A stretch of DNA of 64,000 nt from Bradyrhizobium sp. cir1 (lineage in GTDB: Bacteria > Pseudomonadota > Alphaproteobacteria > Rhizobiales > Xanthobacteraceae). Shown here in pieces: positions 41,387 through 48,691 of this stretch (positions are counted from its first letter, which is position 1; each line of letters begins with the position of its first letter). The stretch covers positions 186,001-250,000 of the forward strand of contig NZ_JACIHE010000010.1 of assembly GCF_014198245.1 (NCBI RefSeq), in the 5' to 3' direction. The notes beneath the pieces were generated by a model that ran no database searches, was not told the DNA's origin, and saw only the letters and a program-made list of their open reading frames with translations. The position numbers were made by a program, and so were the translations under genes.

Positions 41387-44300
41387 ATGTTAGACGTAAC
41401 TGCGAAGCAGGGGTCCGCGTGCATCCGGCTTGTGATCGTCGATCCACAACCGATCGTTCTGCAGGGGCTGAAGTCGGTATTCGGGGCAGAGCAGGACTTC
41501 GACGTTGTCGCATCGTCCAGCGACGGGACAAGCTGCCTCGAAACAATCCGGAAATTGAGGCCCGACGTCGCGCTGCTTGCCGACACGCTGCCGGATCTGA
41601 CGGTATCCGAGCTCCTCGCGATTGCAAAAGCTGAGAAGCTTCCCACGCGCCTGGTGTTCTTTGCCGAGTTCGACACCGACCGCGATCTGACCGCAGCCAT
41701 CGCTGCCGGCGCCTGCAGCGTCATTTCGAAGTACGCCTCTCCCGACACCATGCTGCGATCACTGCGGCTGATGACGAAGCGCTTTGCGGCGCCGGAGCAG
41801 TCCTATCCCTGGCCAACCGGCAAGGAAGCTGACGGCGGCAAAATTGAAAAGATGCTGGAGCTATTGACGCACCGGGAACGTCAAATTGCACGGCTGGTGT
41901 CGGAAGGAAAGTCGAACAAGGAGATCGCGCGCCAGCTCAACGTTTCCCACGGGACAGTCAAGGTCCACCTGTACAATATTTTTCAGAAGCTTGAGATCAC
42001 CAACAGAACTGTGCTCGCGACCCTCGCGTTGTTACAACGCACCTCCGGCTTCGGCACGCTCGCGCTGGCGTTCCTCGCGGTCGCAATTGCGGACGAGCTC
42101 AAGGCGGCGGAAGCGAACGACATGCTTCCGAATGACGACGGCATCGGCCACGCGGGACAGCACGCCGAATATGAGCCCTGGAAAAAAGCCATTCTCAGGC
42201 ACCTCATCGTCTGGGAATCCGCCGAGACGCCCCCGCTCACCCAGAGGGACGTTCTTGCCAGGGTGAGCCAGGTCACGAACCCGGCGGTGGCAATGGAAGC
42301 GCAGCGCGCGGCTGAGCAATCTGGTGGCGCGAAACTATGGAAAGACTACGGTCCGGTTGGATCGAGCACGCCCAATCTTCCTGCGCTTTTACTGCGAGGA
42401 ACCAGCGACACACAGATTGGAGGTGCCCCGACCCTGGAAGACCTGTTCCCGCGGCTTGCTTCCAATCCGATGTCGGCTCAGGGAGGGTATAGCACTTTTG
42501 CCACTCTCGCCGGCGCGTTGATCTACGCACTGCACGACCCCCATCTCGCCGCACAGACGCATGGCACGGGTCAAGCGTCGCTCGACAGCTTCCTGGCCGT
42601 CACCGGAGAGAATGCGACTGCAAGAGTGGCCGCGATCACCAATGCCGACGCCCATCATGTCGACAACTCAGCCACGGGTTTCCTTGCGCACGATTCCCGC
42701 CTGCCTTCCGCGTCTGTGGTCACTGGAAACGAAGGCGTCGCTGGAGATGACGCTCGGAGCCAGATGGGCGATGGCGCCGTGGTTGACAAATTCCAAAAAC
42801 CTCTCGGCTTATTGGTCTCTGGTCACGATGCCGGTGTTGGCGGAGATAGAAGCGATCACCTGACGGGCGGCAACGTCGATGAAGACGTTGCTCATCGCTC
42901 CCCGATCGATTCCAATTCTACGTCTTCCGAGTCTGGCTTCGATTTCGCATCCGGGGCGAGCAGGATCAATTTTGCGGCTTTCGGAGCGCTTGCCTGGCTG
43001 CATATGACAGCAGCAAGCAAGTCCATACCGCCACATACGCTCGCCTGGATCTACAACTCGGCCAGCAATGAAACGATCGTCTATGTGAATCCGACCGATC
43101 ATGCCCTTGATGTCGGGGATCGCGGCCTCGTGGAAATCCACCTGCAGGGGATTGTATCCATTGCGGAGTCGGATCTCGCCGGCCAGCCGGAAGGCACGGC
43201 TGTCGCGATCACCTTGGAGCAGCTCGAAGAAGCGCTGGCATCGGCGGTCGCAACCGATGAGACTGTCTCGAGCACCGACAATGTCCATGCCATTGGCGGG
43301 GCAGGCGAGAGCACAGTCGAGACGGCCGGGGTTTGGAGCATTCGGGCCGACGACGGCTTGAGGTTTCAATTCGGGCAGACGCGGACCGGCCCAGGGGCGT
43401 CGACGAGGTTCGGAACCGTCACCAGCGATTCGGCGGATGCAACGCAAGAGAGCGAGGGTGCGTCTGCCGTGTCGGCTCACGCATCATCAATCGCGCTTGC
43501 TCATAGCGCGACGGTCACGGCAGCTGAAAATCTCACATTCAAGAGTGAGGCGATCAATGCGGGCACCGGCGTTTCGTCGACTGGGCTGAACGAGATCGTC
43601 CAACCGGGCGTCGCAACGGCCGACAGCGCGGGCCGCGGCAACTCGGAGCATGCGTCGGAGCAAGGGTCTGAAAAAGCGGCGACGGAGGCGACTGAAGCTG
43701 AATCCAAGGCTGGCAACGGCGTCGGCAATGACAAGAAGACGGCCGAGGCGGCCGACGTGGACCACGGCAACTCGGAGCACGATTCACACTCACCCTCTGC
43801 AAACGGACCGAAAGCAGCCGACAGTGTCGAGCCGGACGTCGCAACGGCCGCTGGCGCGGGCCGCGGTAACTTGCAGCACGCTTCGGAGCCCGGGTCTGCA
43901 AAGGCGGCAGCCACGGAGGCGACTGAAGCCGAGTCCGCACCGGGCAACGGCGTCGGCAATGACAAGAAGACTGCAGAAGCGGCCTTCGTGGACCACGGCA
44001 ACTCGGGGCACGATTCACACTCACCCTCTGCAAACGCGCCGGAAGCAGCCGACAGTGTCGAGCCGGACGTCGCAACGGCCGCTGGCGCGGGCCGCGGTAA
44101 CTTGCAGCACGCTTCGGAGCCCGGGTCTGCAAAGGCGGCAGCCACGGAGGCGGCTGAAGCTGACGCCAAGCCGGGCAACGGTCTCGGCAATGAGAAGAAG
44201 ACGGCCGAGGCGGCCGACGAGGACCGCGACAACTCGGCGCACGATTTACACCCAAGCTCCGCGAACGGACCGAAGGCAGCCGAGGCCGTCGAACCGGACG

Positions 44301-45463
44301 TCGCAACGGCCGATAGCGCGAGCCACGGCAACTCGGATCACGCTTCGGAGCCGGAGTCTGCAAAGGCGGCGGTCACGGAGTTGACGGGAGCTGATTCCGC
44401 ACCGGGCAACGGCGTCGGCAATGACAAGAAGGCGGCCGAGGCGGCCGACGTGGACCACGGCAACTCGGCGCACGATTTACACCCAAACTCCGCGAACGGA
44501 CCGAAGGCAGCCGAGGCCGTCGAACCGGACGTCGCGACGGCCGATAGCGCGAGCCACGGCAACTCGGATCACGCTTCGGAGCCGGAGTCTGCAAAGGCGG
44601 CTGCGACAGAGCTGGCTGAAGCTGACACCACACCGGGCAACGGCGTCGGCAATGACAAGAAGGCGGCCGAGGCGGCCGACGTGGACCACGGCAACTCGGC
44701 GCACGATTTACACCCAAACTCCGCGAACGGACCGAAGGCAGCCGAGGTCGTCGAACCGGGCGTCGCGACGGCCGATAGCGCGGGCCGCGGTAACTCTGAG
44801 CACGCTTCGGAGCCGGAGTCTGCAAAGGCGGTAGCCGCGGAGCTGGCTGAAGCTGACGCCACACCGGGCAACGGTGTCGGCAATGACAAGAAGGCGGCTG
44901 AGGCGGCCGACGTGGACCACGGCAACTCGGATCACGTTTCGGAGCCGGGGTCTGCAAAGGCGGCTGCGACGGAGCTGGCTGAAGCTGACACCACACCGGG
45001 CAACGGCGTCGGCAATGACAAGGCGGCCGAGGCGACCGACGTGGACCACGGCAACTCGGGGCACGATTCACACTCACCCTCTGCAAACGCACCGGAAGCA
45101 GCCGAGATCGTCGAACCGAGCGTCGCGACCGGTGGCAATGCCGGAGGCGGAAACTCGCAGCAGGCTGCGCAATCTGCTGCGATCGCATCAGAAGCGGTAC
45201 AGCCGGCTAAAGCGGCGTCCGAGACCGGCGGTCCGGATCAAGAACTGGTATTCCGATTCGATAGCGTGGCTACTCCTTCCACTCTTGTCGCGGTGGTTGA
45301 GCTCAAAGAGCTTGATGATCCGCACGTCCCGCCCGGTCTGGACAAGCACCTCGAGATCATCGTCCAAATCACGTCTAGTGCGCTGGACGACCACGCGGCC
45401 AACCACGGCAATAGCGGTTCGCATCCTGCCATTGCACATGGGGCTCATGACTTGCTGATTTGA
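41387..45463 (+). CDS. Giant LuxR-type protein with degenerate receiver and tandem-repeat tail
   Basis: 1,358 residues from ATG 41387 (GAGG eight bases upstream); ATG 41348 lacks a ribosome site. Residues 10-135 form a receiver domain in which the phosphoacceptor position is Ala65 (DVALLADTLP, Asp66 shifted by one) and the acidic pair is reduced to Asp19-Pro20; Lys115 is kept. Residues 158-217 are a LuxR/GerE helix-turn-helix (LLTHRERQIARLVSEGKSNK ... HGTVKVHLYNIFQKL). A short hydrophobic stretch follows (221-236). Then come about 300 residues of low similarity, a beta-rich segment near 550-590 (HTLAWIYNSASNETIVYVNP), six and a half 77-residue repeats (738-1241), and a C-terminal domain ending HGAHDLLI, which recalls tails of secreted VCBS/RTX-type proteins. 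The function is unknown. Confidence 0.85.
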   Translation: MLDVTAKQGSACIRLVIVDPQPIVLQGLKSVFGAEQDFDVVASSSDGTSCLETIRKLRPDVALLADTLPDLTVSELLAIAKAEKLPTRLVFFAEFDTDRDLTAAIAAGACSVISKYASPDTMLRSLRLMTKRFAAPEQSYPWPTGKEADGGKIEKMLELLTHRERQIARLVSEGKSNKEIARQLNVSHGTVKVHLYNIFQKLEITNRTVLATLALLQRTSGFGTLALAFLAVAIADELKAAEANDMLPNDDGIGHAGQHAEYEPWKKAILRHLIVWESAETPPLTQRDVLARVSQVTNPAVAMEAQRAAEQSGGAKLWKDYGPVGSSTPNLPALLLRGTSDTQIGGAPTLEDLFPRLASNPMSAQGGYSTFATLAGALIYALHDPHLAAQTHGTGQASLDSFLAVTGENATARVAAITNADAHHVDNSATGFLAHDSRLPSASVVTGNEGVAGDDARSQMGDGAVVDKFQKPLGLLVSGHDAGVGGDRSDHLTGGNVDEDVAHRSPIDSNSTSSESGFDFASGASRINFAAFGALAWLHMTAASKSIPPHTLAWIYNSASNETIVYVNPTDHALDVGDRGLVEIHLQGIVSIAESDLAGQPEGTAVAITLEQLEEALASAVATDETVSSTDNVHAIGGAGESTVETAGVWSIRADDGLRFQFGQTRTGPGASTRFGTVTSDSADATQESEGASAVSAHASSIALAHSATVTAAENLTFKSEAINAGTGVSSTGLNEIVQPGVATADSAGRGNSEHASEQGSEKAATEATEAESKAGNGVGNDKKTAEAADVDHGNSEHDSHSPSANGPKAADSVEPDVATAAGAGRGNLQHASEPGSAKAAATEATEAESAPGNGVGNDKKTAEAAFVDHGNSGHDSHSPSANAPEAADSVEPDVATAAGAGRGNLQHASEPGSAKAAATEAAEADAKPGNGLGNEKKTAEAADEDRDNSAHDLHPSSANGPKAAEAVEPDVATADSASHGNSDHASEPESAKAAVTELTGADSAPGNGVGNDKKAAEAADVDHGNSAHDLHPNSANGPKAAEAVEPDVATADSASHGNSDHASEPESAKAAATELAEADTTPGNGVGNDKKAAEAADVDHGNSAHDLHPNSANGPKAAEVVEPGVATADSAGRGNSEHASEPESAKAVAAELAEADATPGNGVGNDKKAAEAADVDHGNSDHVSEPGSAKAAATELAEADTTPGNGVGNDKAAEATDVDHGNSGHDSHSPSANAPEAAEIVEPSVATGGNAGGGNSQQAAQSAAIASEAVQPAKAASETGGPDQELVFRFDSVATPSTLVAVVELKELDDPHVPPGLDKHLEIIVQITSSALDDHAANHGNSGSHPAIAHGAHDLLI
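43598..45109 (+). repeat. Tandem 231-bp coding repeat array (about 6.5 units)
   Basis: The unit encodes about 77 residues, starting VEPDVATA and passing through HGNSDHASEPESAKAA, PGNGVGNDKKAAEAADVDHG and NSAHDLHPNSANGPKAAE. Unit starts: 43598, 43826, 44057, 44288, 44519, 44750, with a last, partly deleted unit that is fused after DHGNSDH. Units 2-3 and 4-5 are nearly identical at the DNA level, showing recent duplication. The unit length is a multiple of three, so all reading frames stay open, explaining long antisense open frames here. Confidence 0.93.
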
Positions 45464-45543
45464 CGCGTTGCATTGTCATTGGCTGAAATGGGAAGGCGCG
45501 CGACCGCGGGGGGCCGGATGAGGGGAGAGCGGGCAAAATAAAA

Positions 45544-45563
45544 CGGGGCCCGCAAGGGCCCCG
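45544..45563 (-). terminator. Rho-independent terminator of rpmG
   Basis: Perfect stem CGGGGCCC / GGGCCCCG with loop GCAA; on the minus strand it is followed by TTTTATTTTG. It may also stop the convergent giant LuxR gene. Confidence 0.88.
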
Positions 45564-45589
45564 CAAAACTCTTCAACGCTTCGCCGATC

Positions 45590-45757
45590 TTACTTGATCT
45601 TGGCTTCGCGGAATTCGACGTGCTTGCGCGCGACCGGATCGTACTTCTTCTTGACCAGCTTGTCGGTCATGGTGCGCGAATTCTTCTTGGCGACGTAGTA
45701 GAAGCCGGTGTCGGCCGAGGACACGAGCTTGACCTTGATGGTGACCGCTTTGGCCAT
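45590..45757 (-). CDS. rpmG: 50S ribosomal protein L33
   Basis: 55 residues, the normal length: MAKAVTIKVKLVSSADTGFY, then YVAKKNSRTMTDKLVKKKYD, then PVARKHVEFREAKIK. It is the Proteobacterial type without the zinc-binding cysteine ribbon. L33 is a small protein of the large ribosomal subunit near the E site. In relatives it directly follows pleD; here an accessory block separates them. A strong terminator lies 26 bp after the stop. Confidence 0.96.
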   Translation of the reverse strand: MAKAVTIKVKLVSSADTGFYYVAKKNSRTMTDKLVKKKYDPVARKHVEFREAKIK

Positions 45758-45882
45758 GTTCTGAACCTCAGAATATCAGGGGAATCTGGAGCCGGCCAAA
45801 CGGCCCGCGTTGGCCGGCAACCTAGCCAGAAACCGCCTGATGTCAAGGTTTTAGGACCGGAAATCTACCCGAAACGGCCCCA

Positions 45883-47208
45883 TTAGGCCTCGAAGAAGCG
45901 GTTTTTCGGCCGCGGCAGGCCCAGATTCTCCCTCAAAGTGGCCCCTTCATACTCTTTGCGGAAAATCCCGCGCCGCTGCAGCTCCGGGACCACCTTGTCG
46001 ACGAAATCGTCGAGGCCTGCGGGTAGGAACGGGAACATGATGTTGAAACCGTCGGAGCCGCGCCCGACCAGCCATTCCTCCATCTGGTCGGCGATGGTTT
46101 TTGGCGTGCCGACGAAGGACAGCCCGCCATAGCCGCCGACGCGCTGGGCGAGCTGGCGTACAGTGAGCTTTTCGCGGGCGGCGAGATCGACCATGCGCTG
46201 GCGGCCGCTCTTGCTGGCGTTGGTCTCGGGGATCTCGGGGAGGGGGCCATCGGGATCGAAGCCGGAGGCGTCGGTGCCGAGGATGACGGACAGCGAGGCG
46301 ATGGCGCTGTCATAGTGCACGCGGCTGTCGAGCAGCGCGCGCTTCTCCCTGGCCTCATCGACGCTGTCGCCGACAACGACGAAGGCCCCGGGGAGTATCT
46401 TGAGGTGCTCTGGATCGCGGCCGACCTTCTCCATGCGGCCCTTGATGTCGGCATAGAGCTTCTGGCCGTCGGCGAGGCTGCCGCCGCCGGTGAAAACCGC
46501 TTCCGCGGTCTCTGCGGCGAGCTGCTTGCCGTCTTCCGAGGCGCCGGCCTGCACGATCACCGGCCAGCCTTGCACCGGGCGGGCGATGTTGAGGGGACCA
46601 CGCACCTTCAGATATTTGCCGTTGTGATCGAGCGTGTGCATCTTGGCGGGATCGAAGAACAGGCCGCTCTCGACATCGCGCACGAAAGCGTCGTCGGCGA
46701 AGGAATCCCACAGCCCCGTGACGACGTCGTAGAACTCGCGGGCGCGCTTGTAGCGCTCGGCATGCTCCATGTGGTCGTCGAGGCCGAAATTCAGCGCCGC
46801 GTCCGGATTCGAGGTGGTGACGATATTCCAGCCCGCGCGGCCGCCGCTGAGATGGTCGAGGGAAGCGAAGCGGCGTGCGACGTGATAGGGCTCGTCGAAG
46901 GTGGTCGAGCCGGTCGCGATCAGGCCGATGCGCTCGGTGACCGCCGAGAGCGCCGACAGCAGCGTGAACGGCTCGAACGATGTCACGGTGTGGCTGCGCT
47001 TGAGCGCGTTGATCGGCATGTTCAGGACGGCGAGGTGATCGGCCATGAAGAAGGCGTCGAACTTGCCGGCCTCGAGCTTTTGAATCAGCTGCTTGATGTG
47101 ACCGAAGTTGAAATTGGCGTCGGGCCAGGCCCCGGGATAGCGCCAGGCGCCGGTGTGGATGCTGATCGGGCGCATGAACGCGCCAAGCTTGAGTTGCCGT
47201 TGTGCCAT
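45883..47208 (-). CDS. LLM-class flavin-dependent monooxygenase (NtaA/SnaA/DszA type)
   Basis: 441 residues of the bacterial luciferase-like superfamily. Family text: FMRPISIHTGAWRYPGAWPD, then KFDAFFMADHLAVLN, then TFDEPYHVARRFASLDHLS, then GRAGWNIVTTSNPDAA, then WPVIVQAGASEDGK. These enzymes use FMNH2 from a separate reductase to oxidise chelators (NTA, EDTA), sulphur heterocycles or similar compounds. No flavin reductase gene is adjacent. It sits between core genes Nudix and rpmG and is probably an insertion. Confidence 0.9.
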   Translation of the reverse strand: MAQRQLKLGAFMRPISIHTGAWRYPGAWPDANFNFGHIKQLIQKLEAGKFDAFFMADHLAVLNMPINALKRSHTVTSFEPFTLLSALSAVTERIGLIATGSTTFDEPYHVARRFASLDHLSGGRAGWNIVTTSNPDAALNFGLDDHMEHAERYKRAREFYDVVTGLWDSFADDAFVRDVESGLFFDPAKMHTLDHNGKYLKVRGPLNIARPVQGWPVIVQAGASEDGKQLAAETAEAVFTGGGSLADGQKLYADIKGRMEKVGRDPEHLKILPGAFVVVGDSVDEAREKRALLDSRVHYDSAIASLSVILGTDASGFDPDGPLPEIPETNASKSGRQRMVDLAAREKLTVRQLAQRVGGYGGLSFVGTPKTIADQMEEWLVGRGSDGFNIMFPFLPAGLDDFVDKVVPELQRRGIFRKEYEGATLRENLGLPRPKNRFFEA

Positions 47209-47317
47209 CGCCCCGTATCCGTTCTGGGTGTCGTTCGCAAAGACATAGGCACGCCCGGGAACTCCGCCATTGGGAGAGACGGGAAGAATTTTTTGTTTTT
47301 CGCAGATCTTTCAGCAC

Positions 47318-47420
47318 GTCATTCCGGGGCGCCGCAAAGCGGCGAACCCGGAATCCATTGGGCCGCAAAGACTGCCGAGCGATGGATTCCGGGTTCGCGC
47401 TTCGCGCGCCCCGGAATGAC
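47318..47420. repeat. Dispersed palindromic repeat, family C, copy 2
   Basis: Left end GTCATTCCGGGGCGCC; right end GCGCCCCGGAATGAC, with inner AACCCGGAATCCATT and its near-complement. It matches the copy at 25104-25210 and fills much of the gap upstream of the monooxygenase. Confidence 0.9.
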
Positions 47421-47463
47421 GGAGGATAGAACTCGGACTTCGAACTACGCCGCAGCGCGCCAA

Positions 47464-48225
47464 CTAGCCCAAAATATCCTTCTGCATCTTGCCGCCGTAG
47501 AAATGGAAGAACGGCACCGGCGCATCGTGCCGGAGCGGGCCGGTGGCAAGACGGCTGTCGAGCTCGTTGAGCACGTTGCGCGTCATCGGATGCAGGTCGG
47601 CGAGCGGTTTTGAGCCGAGCTCGACCCAGACCAGCTCGACCAGCTCCGCATCGGCATGGATCACGCCCTCGACGCGGTGGGTGATCGCGGAGGCATCCGC
47701 GGTGAAGAAGCGCGTGTCGAACCGCTTGACCCGGCCGGGCGGGGTGATCGCGCGCGCGATCAGGAACAGGCTGGAGGGGTCGGGCAAAAGGCCCGCATCG
47801 GCAAACGGCTTCCACGGACCTTCGAGCCTGGCCTTGCCCTCAGTTTTGTCTTGGGCCTTGCGGCCGAGGCAAAGACCGGTCTCCTCGCAGGCCTCGCGGA
47901 TCGCGGCGATCGCGAGCGATTTTGCGCGCGAGGCCGGCGTCTTCGGGCTGCCCTTGGCGAGATTGGCTTCCAGCTCCGCGGTGACGGGCGCTGCAACCGG
48001 CACGCGATAGTCGTCCTTGTCGACGCGGCCGCCGGGGAAGACGAATTTTCCGGGCATGAACACCACCTTGTCGTGGCGCTTGCCGACCAGGACCTTTGGA
48101 ATGGCGCCGCTGCGATCGACCAGGATCAGCGTCGCCGCATCCTTCGGGCGAAAGTAAGGATGATGGTCGGCTTCCTTGCCCTCGTGGATCTTGGCCTTCT
48201 CTTCCGCCTGCGAAATATCCGTCAT
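47464..48225 (-). CDS. Nudix hydrolase (long form)
   Basis: 253 residues from ATG 48225 (a TTG at 48237 is possible). The Nudix box is split: VFPGGRVDKDDY, then after a 45-residue insertion AAIREACEETGL, giving the R-E-x-x-E-E core with the usual spacing broken by an Ala/Lys-rich loop. This arrangement is typical of NUDT8/NUDT19-like members. Probable CoA or nucleotide pyrophosphatase. It is the last gene of the topA-rnr-DUF983-Nudix group, 31 bp after DUF983. Confidence 0.88.
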   Translation of the reverse strand: MTDISQAEEKAKIHEGKEADHHPYFRPKDAATLILVDRSGAIPKVLVGKRHDKVVFMPGKFVFPGGRVDKDDYRVPVAAPVTAELEANLAKGSPKTPASRAKSLAIAAIREACEETGLCLGRKAQDKTEGKARLEGPWKPFADAGLLPDPSSLFLIARAITPPGRVKRFDTRFFTADASAITHRVEGVIHADAELVELVWVELGSKPLADLHPMTRNVLNELDSRLATGPLRHDAPVPFFHFYGGKMQKDILG

Positions 48226-48256
48226 GTCCTCACCCAAACCGTTTCTTGCTTATTGC

Positions 48257-48691
48257 TTAGACCGGCGGAATACCATCCGGAGGGTTGTCGTCAAAGCCGT
48301 GCATGCGCAGAGCCCATTGCAATCCGACCACGGCGCCCTTGACCGGCTGGAGCAGCGCGAGCGAGGCGACGAAGGTGAAGGGCAGATAGGCCGCAAAGCC
48401 GATCCAGACCGGCGTCGTGTAATTGGTCTCGATCCAGAGGATGGCCGGCACCACGACGTGGCCGACGATGACGATCACGAGATAGGCCGGCAGATCGTCG
48501 GCGCGGTGCGGCGTGAAATCGAGGCCGCAACTGGCGCAATTGTCTGCCGTCTTCAGGAAGGCGCGGAACAGCTTGCCCTCGCCGCAGCGCGGGCAGCGGC
48601 CGCGAAAGCCGCGCTTCATCGCCGTCCAGACGTCGCGTTTCTCGACGAGGCCGGTCTCGCGCGTCCAGATTTTCGGGGCCGTGCTCATCAT
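48257..48691 (-). CDS. DUF983 family membrane protein with two CxxC motifs
   Basis: 144 residues from ATG 48691; ATG 48688 is equally possible. The N-terminal part has a zinc-ribbon-like pair of motifs, CPRCGEGKLF and CASCGLDFTP, followed by two hydrophobic segments (about 72-93 and 98-118). The family is common in Alphaproteobacteria near rnr; function is unknown. The start codon overlaps the rnr stop (TGATG), so it is translated with rnr. Confidence 0.88.
   Translation of the reverse strand: MMSTAPKIWTRETGLVEKRDVWTAMKRGFRGRCPRCGEGKLFRAFLKTADNCASCGLDFTPHRADDLPAYLVIVIVGHVVVPAILWIETNYTTPVWIGFAAYLPFTFVASLALLQPVKGAVVGLQWALRMHGFDDNPPDGIPPV

Noticed and set aside
43598..45109. Tandem array considered as CRISPR or satellite DNA
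   Set aside because: Units are 231 bp, contiguous without unique spacers, and kept in frame inside one coding sequence.
43501..45188. Several long minus-strand and frame-shifted open frames over the repeat array
   Set aside because: The 231-bp unit is a multiple of three, so every frame without a stop in one unit stays open through the array. Products are low-complexity Arg/Pro or Ser/Ala.
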